A DNA stretch of 39,834 nt from Segetibacter sp. (GTDB taxonomy: Bacteria > Bacteroidota > Bacteroidia > Chitinophagales > Chitinophagaceae): the NCBI GenBank assembly GCA_028288485.1, contig JAQBNO010000172.1, positions 1-39,834 on the forward strand, given 5' to 3'. The position numbers and the translations under genes are program-made. A model generated the notes under the pieces. It saw only the letters and a program-made list of their open reading frames with translations. It made no database searches and was not told where the DNA came from. This document shows, piece after piece, positions 30,355-39,533 of the stretch (within the stretch, counting starts at the first letter, position 1; every line of letters begins with the position of its first letter).

Positions 30355-31302
30355 TTAAATTAAGGGGTGCGACAAAGCTAAACCAAAATCCTGCCATATT
30401 TCATCTACTACTTCTGCTGCCGGTTTAATTGAGTTTATCAACGAACTTACCTGTCCTATTTCAAGTTCACCTTCTTCAAGCTCTCCTTCGAACATCCCTT
30501 TTTTGGCGCGACCCCTGCCGAGGATATGCAATAATTCTTCTTTGGTTGCTCCACGGTCTTCAGCCGCTTTTACTTCTTGGTAAAACCTGTTTCTTAATAA
30601 CCGCACCGGCATCACCTGCTTCAAGCCGAGTATTGTTGCCCCTTCACCTGCACTAATGATTGCCTTTTTAAAGTTAAGGTGAGATGAAGCTTCCGGGGTA
30701 CAAACAAAACGGCTTCCTATTTGCACACCTTCTGCCCCTAATACCATTGACGCAAGCATTTGCCTGCCGGTTGCAATACCGCCTGCAGCTATCACGGGTA
30801 TTGAAACCGCATTTTTCACTGCAGGAATTAACACCATTGACGTCGTTTCTTCCCTCCCGTTATGGCCGCCTGCCTCAAAACCTTCTGCTACTACAGCATT
30901 ACATCCGGCGGCTTCTGCTTTCTTTGCAAAAAGGCTGCTACTGACCACATGAACTACAATTATTCCATTATCTTTTAGTCTCGTTGTCCACAACCCCGGG
31001 TTGCCGGCACTTGTAAAAACAATGGGAACCTTTTCTTCCAAAATTATTTGAATATGCTGTTCAAGATCAGGATAAATAAGCGGAACATTTACACCGAAAG
31101 GCTTGTTGGTCGCCTGCCTGCATTTAGTAATATGTTCACGCAAAATATTGGGGTACATGCTTCCCGACCCTATCAATCCTAAACCTCCGGCATTGCTTAC
31201 TGCACTTGCCAATTTCCAGCCGCTGGCCCAAACCATACCGGCCTGGATAATTGGGTATTCAATCTGAAAAAGGCGGGTAATTCGGTTGGAGAAATCGTTC
31301 AT
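30355..31302 (-). CDS. FMN-dependent nitronate monooxygenase / FabK-like oxidoreductase
   Basis: About 315 residues of a TIM-barrel flavoprotein. Landmarks are YPIIQAGMVWASGWKLASAVSNAGGLGLIGSG at the N-terminus, FGVNVPLIYP, VAEGFEAGGHNG, the phosphate-binding IPVIAAGGIATGRQM and GAEGVQIGSRFVCTPEA. This is the 2-nitropropane dioxygenase/enoyl-ACP reductase II superfamily. The frame is open upstream to 31374, but ATG 31302 (MNDFSNRITRLF) is the family-like start and lies before a normal-looking leader. It could be a nitronate-detoxifying enzyme or a FabK-type enoyl-ACP reductase; sequence alone does not settle it. A decayed antitoxin gene is divergent from it. Confidence 0.88.
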   Translation of the reverse strand: MNDFSNRITRLFQIEYPIIQAGMVWASGWKLASAVSNAGGLGLIGSGSMYPNILREHITKCRQATNKPFGVNVPLIYPDLEQHIQIILEEKVPIVFTSAGNPGLWTTRLKDNGIIVVHVVSSSLFAKKAEAAGCNAVVAEGFEAGGHNGREETTSMVLIPAVKNAVSIPVIAAGGIATGRQMLASMVLGAEGVQIGSRFVCTPEASSHLNFKKAIISAGEGATILGLKQVMPVRLLRNRFYQEVKAAEDRGATKEELLHILGRGRAKKGMFEGELEEGELEIGQVSSLINSIKPAAEVVDEIWQDFGLALSHPLI

Positions 31303-31353
31303 TGCAGGACTTTTGCTCTCAATATAAACTGCTAACTTTAAAATAAAAAAATA

Positions 31354-31574
31354 ATGGAGACACTTATAGAACAAGCTTTAAAACTTCCGGTTGAAGAAAA
31401 GGTAAAACTTTACTATGCACTAAAAGATCTTGATGTTGAAAACAATGATTAAATGAAGATGAACTAACCGCAGAGCAGTGGAAAGAAATTAATAAAAGAA
31501 TAAGTGATCTGGAATCCGGTAAAAGCGAATTGGTTTCTATAGCAGAATTCAAAAAAAATGGAAATAAAAATTAA
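31354..31574 (+). pseudogene. Decayed addiction-module antitoxin (CHP02574-type), frameshifted
   Basis: ATG 31354 opens METLIEQALKLPVEEKVKLYYALKDLD, the helical start of the unstable-antitoxin family (PF09720-like), but a TAA ends it after 32 codons. The sequence continues in another frame as NEDELTAEQWKEINKR, then SGKSELVSIAEF, ending at 31574. A single missing base near 31449 explains this. Its stop overlaps the toxin start by TAATG, the usual coupling in such modules, so it was once a working pair. Confidence 0.8.
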
Positions 31575-31877
31575 TGAATTACCTAGTAATTCTTGTAATA
31601 AGAGTATTAGATGATTTTGCTGGTGCTTTCAAGTATTATGATTCAATATCGACTGTGAAGTTTGAAGTAGAATTTTCTACTGCACTATAAAAAGTAGCTG
31701 ATTCTCCACGGCATTGTTACCAACAATAAAAACTTAAGAAGAATAATTTTAGGAAAGTTTCCATTTATATTCGTTTATAAAATGACTGGGAATAAGGCAA
31801 GTGTTGTTGGGCTATTTCACCAATCGTACAGGCCGTGGGCGTGGAAAGAATTAGATAGACAGGAAAACGCCGAATAG
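31574..31877 (+). pseudogene. Decayed ParE/RelE-type toxin
   Basis: ATG 31574 opens MNYLVILVIRVLDDFAGAFKYYDSI, a ParE-like N-terminus. A TAA interrupts it after TAL; the frame then continues KVADSPRHCYQQ to a second stop, and a frame shift near 31730 resumes as NLRRIILGKFPFIFVYKM, VVGLFHQSYRPWAW, ending RQENAE at 31877. One stop plus one shift therefore break an otherwise complete toxin of about 100 residues. No functional product is expected. Confidence 0.82.
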
Positions 31878-31889
31878 AAATCCCTCGAA

Positions 31890-31909
31890 GTACAAGTGAG
31901 TGACACAAC
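31890..31909 (+). repeat. Dispersed intergenic repeat, copy J
   Basis: GTACAAGTGAGTGACACAAC, 13 bp downstream of the toxin remnant. It serves as a full-length reference copy. Confidence 0.75.
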
Positions 31910-31947
31910 GATGTTGAAGGAAGATATATCTCTCACAACCAAACAAT

Positions 31948-32940
31948 CTACCCGAACTCAATCTCGGTATTATCTCCAATATTCAAACTTCGACTCAATC
32001 CTTTTACAGAGGCATCGCTGCCGATCAGGGAGTTATCGAGAACAACCTCAAAAAGATTGGTGTAAGAACCAATGATACTTTCGCGCACGATTGACTGATT
32101 GATGATTGTATTTGCACCTATTGCCACGTGCGGGCCTATAATAGAATCTTTAATGGTGCAGTTAGGCGCTATACTCACCGGGGGAATAATGATGGTTCCC
32201 TTATACTCGTGATTAACTTTTACATTTCCGCCCGACTTTTTAAGCAAAGTGGCATTGCTCTCCAACAGAGTTTCTTTCTTGCCACAATCGAACCAGTTCT
32301 TCACTTTAAAAGCCTTGAAACTGGCGCCCCGCTGAATCATATAATCCAGCGCATCTGTCAAGCTGTATTCTCCGTTCGTCTTAATATTTTCTGTGAACAG
32401 GTGGTGGAGGCAACCGTACATAAACTCTGTTTCCTTTATCTTGTATAGGCCAACAAGGGCCATGTTACTTTTGGGAATAGCCGGTTTCTCAACAACATGC
32501 TCGATAAAACCGTTTCCATCAATCTCCGCAATTCCGAATTGCCGTGGATCTTCAACTTTTTTAACGCCGAGCATACTATAAGGGCTGTTAAGCACCTCCT
32601 TTACATCGTACTCGCAAATAGTATCGCCAAGTGCTACAAAAACCTCATCGTTGCCAACCAGGTTCTTTGTTAGTTCAATTGCATGGCCTGTTCCCCACCG
32701 TTCAGCTTGCTGCACAAAATGGCAGGTAAGGTGTGGAAAAGCAAACTTCACATAATCCTCGATCTTTTCACCCAGGTAACCAACGATAAATATAAATTCC
32801 TTTATACCGCCTTCGTGTAACTGGTCTACAATAAAACTTAATATTGTTTTTCCGGCAATTGGTATTAAAGCCTTGGGCTGTGTATAGGTATGCGGTCTTA
32901 ATTTAGCCCCGGCTCCAGCTACAGGAATAATTGCTTTCAT
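31948..32940 (-). CDS. Sugar-phosphate nucleotidyltransferase with left-handed helix C-terminus
   Basis: About 330 residues. The NTP-transferase domain begins KAIIPVAGAGAKLRPHTYTQPKALIP (GxGxxLxPxT with the later KxL-I-P) and contains EVFVALGDT with the metal-binding aspartate, FGIAEIDGNGFIEHVVEKP, ALVGLYKI, and NWFDCGKKETLLESN. The C-terminal third has hexapeptide-type repeats (IIPPVSIAPNCTIKDSIIGP, VAIGANTIINQSIV), forming a left-handed beta-helix as in GlmU and some glucose-1-phosphate thymidylyltransferases. ATG 32940 starts the conserved KAIIP block; an upstream extension to 32994 lacks similarity. It activates a sugar-1-phosphate; which sugar is not visible. It is flanked on both sides by decayed toxin-antitoxin modules. 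Confidence 0.87.
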   Translation of the reverse strand: MKAIIPVAGAGAKLRPHTYTQPKALIPIAGKTILSFIVDQLHEGGIKEFIFIVGYLGEKIEDYVKFAFPHLTCHFVQQAERWGTGHAIELTKNLVGNDEVFVALGDTICEYDVKEVLNSPYSMLGVKKVEDPRQFGIAEIDGNGFIEHVVEKPAIPKSNMALVGLYKIKETEFMYGCLHHLFTENIKTNGEYSLTDALDYMIQRGASFKAFKVKNWFDCGKKETLLESNATLLKKSGGNVKVNHEYKGTIIIPPVSIAPNCTIKDSIIGPHVAIGANTIINQSIVRESIIGSYTNLFEVVLDNSLIGSDASVKGLSRSLNIGDNTEIEFG

Positions 32941-33234
32941 GTATAATCCTTTATTTGATGGGCAGCTGCACAAAAAGATGCAGGTCTTCAACAATTAATT
33001 TGAATTACTAACCTGCTTACACTTCATCAAGGGTGTGAAAATAGCATTTTTTCATTTGACAAAACAACAGCAGGAACATTTGTACCATTCTGAACATCAA
33101 CTATTATACCTTTTAAAATAAAATACGGAAGAATTGGAAATCCGGGTTAAGAATATGTATGTAACAGTTATATTATGATCGGAATTTATACAAGTAACCA
33201 GCTTGTTTTATCTTGATAAAAACGGTGCGTAAAT
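32941..33234. other. 294-bp gap before the second decayed toxin-antitoxin module
   Basis: It is AT-rich. It must contain the start region of the nucleotidyltransferase gene, but no clear promoter or gene was recognised. Confidence 0.4.
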
Positions 33235-33418
33235 ATGAAGACCAGGAAGTGTGTATTAAAAAGGATTAAAGCGGTGCTTGGGGCTAATGAAGATGCAGAG
33301 GTCACTATTTCTGTTACTAATAACCCGACTTATCCTGATATACTTAGCCGCTAAAAAAAGATTTGAAAAACTTATCTCCTTTACAATGGAAGAACTGCAG
33401 AGTATCAAGTCAACATAA
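33235..33418 (+). pseudogene. Decayed antitoxin upstream of the YoeB remnant
   Basis: ATG 33235 gives KTRKCVLKRIKAVLGANEDA, then NNPTYPDILSR before a TAA at 33352. In a shifted frame the sequence goes on KRFEKLISFTMEELQSIKST to a stop at 33418, an ending typical of small antitoxins. It lies 3 bp ahead of the toxin remnant. The exact antitoxin family is not recognised. Confidence 0.6.
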
Positions 33419-33421
33419 GCC

Positions 33422-33670
33422 ATGAGGAAAACAACTTTTACTCCAGACGCATTGAGAGATTACAATCAATGGATGCAGCAAGATTTTGAAGTTGTTTAAA
33501 AAATACAATTATTACTGCGTGATACCCCGTTCGAAGGACCTGGAAGGCCAGAACCTTTAAAAGGAGACTATTCCGGATATTGGAGCAGAAGAATAACGCG
33601 AAAAGATCGCCTTATTTACAGAGTTGCTCATGATAATATTGAAATCACAAAATGTGAGGGGCATTATTAA
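33422..33670 (+). pseudogene. Decayed Txe/YoeB-type toxin with internal stop
   Basis: The frame reads RKTTFTPDALRDYNQWMQQD, an ochre stop at codon 26 (33497-33499), then continues in phase: RDTPFEGPGRPEPLKGDYSG, WSRRITRKDRLIYRV, ending CEGHY. This is the YoeB/Txe fold almost complete. The usual three or four residues between the helix and PFEG appear deleted. The terminal His-Tyr pair of the active site remains. The stop could be AAA to TAA by one base change. Confidence 0.85.
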
Positions 33671-33802
33671 AGTCAAGAGACGAAGTCTATTGCATTAATG
33701 CTACAACTGATTTAAAAATTCCGGGGTTGAAAAAAGGTAGCTGTATCTGTGCATGAAGTACCTAATTATATCAATTAGAAGTGGAAGGCGAAAATTTTAG
33801 CA

Positions 33803-34180
33803 CTACGCTTCTACCACCCTTGTTTTACTAAGCGCATCGTGCAAAGGCCTGCCTAAAATTGGAATAAAGAAAGGATAAATAAGTGTAACCCGGATTAAGG
33901 ATCGAACCACTACCTGGTACCATGCTGCCCGTCCTCCAGCCGCATTTCTTACTTTTGAAAGAGATAACCACTTACCGGGTGTACGGTTAAAAATCGTCTC
34001 GAATATGGTGTAGTAGACAAAAATAGTTGCATGGAAAAACATGTAAAAAGGGAAGTATTTATAGTTCCAGAACTTTACATAAAAAGTCCACCATTTGTAA
34101 AAGATAAAGGATAGTATAAATATGAGGATTGTATCTACCAGGAAATTTAAAACACGCGTTCCTACACCTACTTCATTCAT
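33803..34180 (-). CDS. RDD family membrane protein
   Basis: About 125 residues with three hydrophobic segments. The family signature is seen as EVGVGTRVLNFLVDTILIFIL (the R...D of RDD), then FYMFFHATIFVYYTIFETIFNRTPGKWLSLSKV, the conserved TPGK-x5-K turn, and VVVRSLIRVTLIYPF. ATG 34180 (MNEVGVG) is chosen over 34210 because family similarity begins there. Members are small inner-membrane proteins; a few act in sodium-proton exchange, most are unstudied. It sits alone between the decayed YoeB module and the PorU2 gene. Confidence 0.88.
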   Translation of the reverse strand: MNEVGVGTRVLNFLVDTILIFILSFIFYKWWTFYVKFWNYKYFPFYMFFHATIFVYYTIFETIFNRTPGKWLSLSKVRNAAGGRAAWYQVVVRSLIRVTLIYPFFIPILGRPLHDALSKTRVVEA

Positions 34181-34278
34181 GCAACTTATGTTTAAAGAAT
34201 ATGACTTCAAGTTGCAAAAGTACCTTAAATCGAAGAGATTACTTCCAGCAACCTCTTTGGTTGATTAGTGATAACAAT

Positions 34279-34298
34279 GTACAAGAGTGCGACGCAAC
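34279..34298 (+). repeat. Dispersed intergenic repeat, copy K
   Basis: GTACAAGAGTGCGACGCAAC, a full-length copy in the gap between the RDD and PorU2 genes. Confidence 0.75.
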
Positions 34299-34409
34299 AG
34301 GAGCAACCTGGTAGCGCTACTGCCTGGTGCATAAGAATGTTCGTTAACAAAAAAGCGGGGAGACGATAACTGCTTATCCATGCTGAGGCCGACTCAATTA
34401 TTTAGAACC

Positions 34410-37400
34410 TTACCGCATCAAGTACATTTTTCCATACCCTTTATTAAAATACTTGTCGGTGTTTACTTTGTCGCCATTTGTATCGATCGTATTAAACTTT
34501 TCAAGCGATTTACCGTTCTGGTTTGTTATAACGCGGTACAGATAAATGCCATTGCCCAGTTTCTGGCCGTACTGGTCGGTTCCGTCCCATTTGTATTCGG
34601 TAATGTTGCGGCCAATATGAAGCGGCCCTAATTCCATTTTGGTTATTTCCTTTACAATTTTACCCGTTATCGTCATAATCTGGATGCGGAGATTTTGAGG
34701 AACATCGCTCCCCGTTACCGTAAATACGAATGCAGTAGAAGTGGTAAACGGATTAGGATAGTTGAACATGTTAGAGATCATTGGTTTGTTGTACACCTGG
34801 AAGCGTACCCGGTATTCCGTCGTTCCTGCTGTGTTGCCACTCTTGTCTTTTGCCCTCACGATGAGTTCGTAAAAGTCGCCATCACTATCCTGCAGGAAAG
34901 AAGGAGTGAATTCGATAGTAGCTTCGTTTTTACCGGAAGCCAGATCGGCAGGAATAAATTTAAGCGTATCGGTACCAAAGGCATAGCGAACCAACGAGTT
35001 GTTATTTCGGGGATAACGAACGAAAACTGTGGCAAGCGAAGTATCGTCTAAAGCAAGGAACTTTGCCTCATCTTTTAGCTTAACAACGATTTTCGGTTTT
35101 GCTGAAACGATATCGCCATTTAAAATATGCACACCGTCGAAAGTAACATCCATTAAAGGATTGTATGTATCTGCCTTCACATAGAAATTCTTATAAAGGA
35201 AGTTATTGAAGTGGTGCTGCTCGGGCTGGCCATTTTCAGGGTTAATGTCTATAAATAAAGTATTGATACCTTCCAGGGCTTTTGTATCTATCGAGTAACT
35301 GATATTGGTCGTATCGCCCGGCTGCAATATTTTGGTCTTCGTTGCAGGAATGGTGGCAGAAACATTATTCTTGTCGAAAGTAACGACATTTACTTTGATG
35401 CTGTCGGTGAATGCCGCATCGGCGATGTTTTTAAAGGCAACAGAGAAATCAAGATTTTCACCAAGTTCTAAAGTATCCTTCATACGGAAAGACAGGTTGG
35501 GAGCAATAGCGCCCTCAGGAACAGGATCATAGAACAGCCTCCAGTAACGTAACTGGTACGGGGTGAGCGCAGATGAATCGAAATCCTGGTTCTTCATGTA
35601 CAAACGTAGATAGGGATATTGCGAAGCGCTCACACTACTTATATCAAAATCCTGTTGATTAGGTTGCAACCTGTACAAAGTATCTTCGCGACCTGTGGAG
35701 GTTATACCTATAATATGTACTCCATAAACATCTTTTGGTGCAGCTTCAATACTCGAGCCTCTCCACTTCACCTGCTTCCACGCCTTAGCCGGACCGAATT
35801 TAGGCGAAGTAATATAACCAACAGTGGAAGGCAGATCAATAGTGGAATTTATCGTTATCCTGTCAAACAAACCATCACTAAGCTTTGAAACCGGTTGAAA
35901 GGAAGCATTGTTCTTCCTGTAAACGAAAGCCCACGTGCGTGGATAAGTATAAGAATCAAGGTCAGTAAACCCGGCTGCTTTCAGCTTATCGTACAGTGTA
36001 TTGCCGGCACCATATACCAACGCATCATTTTTCCATTCGCCGACAAATGGATTTTCATCGTAGGGGGCATCTAAAATTAGCCTGGTAGTAACATAGTAAC
36101 CTGCAGGAATCCAGTTCATAAAATCCCTCATTCTTCTTCGGCCTGTCGTATCCATATAGGAATACTCAAAATTAAACACCGTGGTTTGTTTACAGGAAGT
36201 ACCACTATTCATAAAACCACCATACAAACCTAAACCGCTTGTTGAAGGTGCGGCCTGGTTATAAAGCGGCTTTAAAGTGATAGGGTCAAAAACATTAAAA
36301 ATAATAGAATGCCCTACACATGCACTGGCAATATTTATAATGCCGTTGATAGCTACGCTAAATTGATTATCTTCTGTACCGCTGGTTTGATATATTGAGT
36401 TTACAGTAGTAAGCTGGTTTGGCTTTGCAGAAAATTTCCAATTGCGTGAAACACTGTCAATATAAATATCTTTTGTTGCAGACTTTTCGTGCTGGTTAAA
36501 ATGAGACTGGTTGTAGCCGGTGTTGGTGCCGTTAATATAAACAAAGGAAGCTGTATTCCAGCGGACAGCGCCGGTTGTGGAGGGAGCTACTCTCCAATAA
36601 TAAACGGTGCTGTCGGTAAAAGTAATTCGCGGCTCAAATTCTATTAAGCCACCTGCAGAACTTGCTGTACGGGTTACTTTAACTGGCGAATTGAATTTTT
36701 CTGTTGTATCCAGTTCCATCAAATACTGCCGGGTTGGAACTAAAGGATTAGCAGTGCTTGCAGCAAGCTTAATGTTGGTACGGTTTACAATAGAAAAATT
36801 GAAAGGATAAACAGGTGTTAGTTCATCCTCGAATATGGTAAAGGTTTTGGACGCCGTATTATTCGATTCACTGATTTCTGCATAGGTATTATCAGTATCA
36901 ATAGTAGCGATGATCCTGTTTTCACCCTTATCTCTTAAGGCAACAATCGGCACTTCTATTGAAATCGAGTCGGTATAACGAACCGACTTAATTTTTTTAT
37001 TAAAGATCACGCTTTCATTCCCATCAGCAGATCTTTGTTTTAGCAGTATAGTTACTGAGTCTCCTGTTGCCTTGCCTATGTTAAAGAACTGTGCTTTTAC
37101 TAAAAACTTTACATCAGCCACCGACACAATATTTGGCACTATTCTTATCTGTGGTTCTTCCACTACAAAATCAGGCTGGGGAAAGCTGTTCATCTTAATT
37201 GCAGGATCTCCATGCAACACTGTTTCCTCTGCATGCAATCGCCCACCAAAGTTATCGACCCCGTAATAAGAGATCATTGAATTTGTCGCCTCGCTTATAT
37301 TATAGGCGATGCTTTTACCATAGCCTGTAACCGAGATCGATCTGTATAAATTGCGGTTGTAATAGTCTAAATAAGTATCAATTCCAAAGTGAGTACTGGC

Positions 37401-39533
37401 AATAAATCCTATTGCCCCCTTATTTTTTGCGAGCACGTATTTTTCAGATAAAGTGCCTAAAACAGATAACCGGGCCGTATCAAAAGAATAAAGGTTTCCG
37501 GCATTACAGCCGCTTACAAGAAACATAGGATATTTTCCGGTATTATTATAGGCCGCGGGATCGTCGAGGTTGTAATCTAAAGAAGAAGCCGAAGAGTGGC
37601 CGAAATAGGTGAGCATGCTTATACCCTTTTGAAACATGTCGCTCATAACACTGTTTACAATAGGCGTAACGGGCCCAGTAGAGGTCTTATTGAAATTAAC
37701 AACGTCGGCACCAAACAAGGTATCTTCAATTATTCTTTCATAACTTCTCATATAAGAAGTCAGGCTTGCGTCGAGACCGATATCGTTGGCACCAACAACA
37801 TGAACAATGTTTTTCATCCAGGCTTTATCATCTATGGATTGGGAGCTACCTGATTGCGCCTGTTCATATTGCTTTACCTTATCTAAATATTCCGCCAGTT
37901 CCTGTGGACTTATAATGGATAAACGGCTGATGAGGGTATTCATAACCGGGTCATGGTTATTGGAGGCAAGTAAAATATCTGATGCGGGATAGCCAAATGT
38001 TGGTATTAAATTCAAACGATCGGCTTGCGGATTGCTCTCATTTTCCCTGTAATCGGCATAGGTTAATCCTTTGCCGACTAAAAAAGCAAATCTTGGAGCG
38101 GTGGAAAATGTGTTCCGTGCAAAACGCAAAAAGTTTTTGACACTTAAGGGATTGTTTTTAATCCCAAACCCAAACTCATCTGTCAACTGGTTAATATCAT
38201 AAACTTTAGCATTGAAACTTCCACCGGCTACGGAACTGCGGTAAATCCTGTATTGTTCCACCTGGTCAGCACCGGCATAACCTACGCGTAGGGAAGGATG
38301 GCTAATGATCATAAAGTCTCCCTGGTTTGCAGCAGAACGATAATCGACAAAATTTCTTCTTTGCATACCCGTAACCGCCTTTGGAAGGGAGGCGTTTTGT
38401 GAAACCAAAACAAGGTTTGCATTGCCGGACGAAGGCTGTACAACAAACCGAATTACACCGGTAGTTGATACCTCGGCCACATAACGGCGAAGATTGGTGA
38501 GATCATATAAAACCGGAACCGATCCGGCAGAATTGAAATTGGTAATTTCAAGATACCTTGATGAAGCAGAAGCAGAAAGGGAGAAAGCAAAAGTCGACTG
38601 GTTTCCGAAATTGAACTGGCGAGGGTAATTTAACTCTAAGAAACTACAAACAATCCTGTCGTTAGGATTAGCGGGCGTAATACTTCGGTTTGTGATCTTA
38701 AATGATGCAGTATTCGATGCAATTACCGACAAAGGAATGGAAGGGTTATAATTAACCCTGGCATCGAACTGGTTAATGATAGTATCAATAACCGAACTAT
38801 TGTTCAGTTCTACCCGGTACCTCCTGTTATTCGAAGAGTTTCCGTTCGGCGAAGTTCCTGCAACCGCCGACCGGAAAAACGCTGCGGGGCCGTTTGCAGC
38901 AACATATAAATCTGCGAAATTAACAGTAACAGGTGTCGAAGGCGAAATATCTCCGGTTGACCACATTTCCCCAACATCATAACTGCTGGAATACACATAT
39001 TCCGTTCCGGCTACGAGTGCGAGACCCCTGTGTATCCTGTCTTTAAAGTATTTACTAATAGAATATATAAAATAAGGTTCGGCAGGTAAAGTATTACCAG
39101 TTACATTATTTGGTACAGTTGAAAAGCGCAGATTATTTCCTGCCGGGTTAACGGTTAAAAAGAAAGCCGCAGTATCTGTTAAAAGGCTTTCCCTGTCAGA
39201 TAAATGATTAGCCGCGATCCTATATAAATTTCTGTCTGTAACTCCGTCATTTCTTTCGCCCCAAAATTCGATATATCCTGACGAAAGTGGCCCGTTAGCA
39301 GCACTTGTGTACAATGGCACCTGTTTTCCATTTCTCCACAACTGGAAGTTTTCAGCCGTTTCATTACCTAACCCGGTTGCAGCTAATTCGCTTCCGTTTA
39401 TCCTGTATAAACCGGTAGAGCCTACTTTAAATTTATAATAGGTCTTATTGAAATCGATCCATTCGTTGTTATATGGCTGGCCAAATACATTTGCGGAAAT
39501 AAAAATAAAAGTCGCCAGTAACCATTTGTTCAT
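34410..39533 (-). CDS. porU2: PorU2-like C25 peptidase of the type IX secretion system (putative sortase)
   Basis: A 1707-residue exported protein. ATG 39533 gives a clean signal peptide (NKWLLATFIFISANVFGQ); a longer frame starts only at a TTG. The catalytic domain is of the gingipain C25 type. H646 in MLTYFGHSSASSLDYN and C676 in FLVSGCNAGNLYSFD form the predicted dyad, 30 residues apart, close to the 33 in RgpB. Several beta-sandwich domains follow. The C-terminal approximately 120 residues contain FNYPNPFTTSTAFVFTV and NGIYLYRVITNQ, a FlgD-like domain. PorU-type proteins trim type IX sorting signals and attach cargo to the cell surface; PorU2 is a longer relative. PorU function itself, or a secreted protease, are alternatives. 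It appears monocistronic. Confidence 0.86.
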   Translation of the reverse strand: MNKWLLATFIFISANVFGQPYNNEWIDFNKTYYKFKVGSTGLYRINGSELAATGLGNETAENFQLWRNGKQVPLYTSAANGPLSSGYIEFWGERNDGVTDRNLYRIAANHLSDRESLLTDTAAFFLTVNPAGNNLRFSTVPNNVTGNTLPAEPYFIYSISKYFKDRIHRGLALVAGTEYVYSSSYDVGEMWSTGDISPSTPVTVNFADLYVAANGPAAFFRSAVAGTSPNGNSSNNRRYRVELNNSSVIDTIINQFDARVNYNPSIPLSVIASNTASFKITNRSITPANPNDRIVCSFLELNYPRQFNFGNQSTFAFSLSASASSRYLEITNFNSAGSVPVLYDLTNLRRYVAEVSTTGVIRFVVQPSSGNANLVLVSQNASLPKAVTGMQRRNFVDYRSAANQGDFMIISHPSLRVGYAGADQVEQYRIYRSSVAGGSFNAKVYDINQLTDEFGFGIKNNPLSVKNFLRFARNTFSTAPRFAFLVGKGLTYADYRENESNPQADRLNLIPTFGYPASDILLASNNHDPVMNTLISRLSIISPQELAEYLDKVKQYEQAQSGSSQSIDDKAWMKNIVHVVGANDIGLDASLTSYMRSYERIIEDTLFGADVVNFNKTSTGPVTPIVNSVMSDMFQKGISMLTYFGHSSASSLDYNLDDPAAYNNTGKYPMFLVSGCNAGNLYSFDTARLSVLGTLSEKYVLAKNKGAIGFIASTHFGIDTYLDYYNRNLYRSISVTGYGKSIAYNISEATNSMISYYGVDNFGGRLHAEETVLHGDPAIKMNSFPQPDFVVEEPQIRIVPNIVSVADVKFLVKAQFFNIGKATGDSVTILLKQRSADGNESVIFNKKIKSVRYTDSISIEVPIVALRDKGENRIIATIDTDNTYAEISESNNTASKTFTIFEDELTPVYPFNFSIVNRTNIKLAASTANPLVPTRQYLMELDTTEKFNSPVKVTRTASSAGGLIEFEPRITFTDSTVYYWRVAPSTTGAVRWNTASFVYINGTNTGYNQSHFNQHEKSATKDIYIDSVSRNWKFSAKPNQLTTVNSIYQTSGTEDNQFSVAINGIINIASACVGHSIIFNVFDPITLKPLYNQAAPSTSGLGLYGGFMNSGTSCKQTTVFNFEYSYMDTTGRRRMRDFMNWIPAGYYVTTRLILDAPYDENPFVGEWKNDALVYGAGNTLYDKLKAAGFTDLDSYTYPRTWAFVYRKNNASFQPVSKLSDGLFDRITINSTIDLPSTVGYITSPKFGPAKAWKQVKWRGSSIEAAPKDVYGVHIIGITSTGREDTLYRLQPNQQDFDISSVSASQYPYLRLYMKNQDFDSSALTPYQLRYWRLFYDPVPEGAIAPNLSFRMKDTLELGENLDFSVAFKNIADAAFTDSIKVNVVTFDKNNVSATIPATKTKILQPGDTTNISYSIDTKALEGINTLFIDINPENGQPEQHHFNNFLYKNFYVKADTYNPLMDVTFDGVHILNGDIVSAKPKIVVKLKDEAKFLALDDTSLATVFVRYPRNNNSLVRYAFGTDTLKFIPADLASGKNEATIEFTPSFLQDSDGDFYELIVRAKDKSGNTAGTTEYRVRFQVYNKPMISNMFNYPNPFTTSTAFVFTVTGSDVPQNLRIQIMTITGKIVKEITKMELGPLHIGRNITEYKWDGTDQYGQKLGNGIYLYRVITNQNGKSLEKFNTIDTNGDKVNTDKYFNKGYGKMYLMR

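Noticed and set aside
34695-38982. Several + strand open frames of 60 to 118 codons opposite PorU2
   Set aside because: They are antisense shadows of a well-supported long gene with no recognisable protein features.
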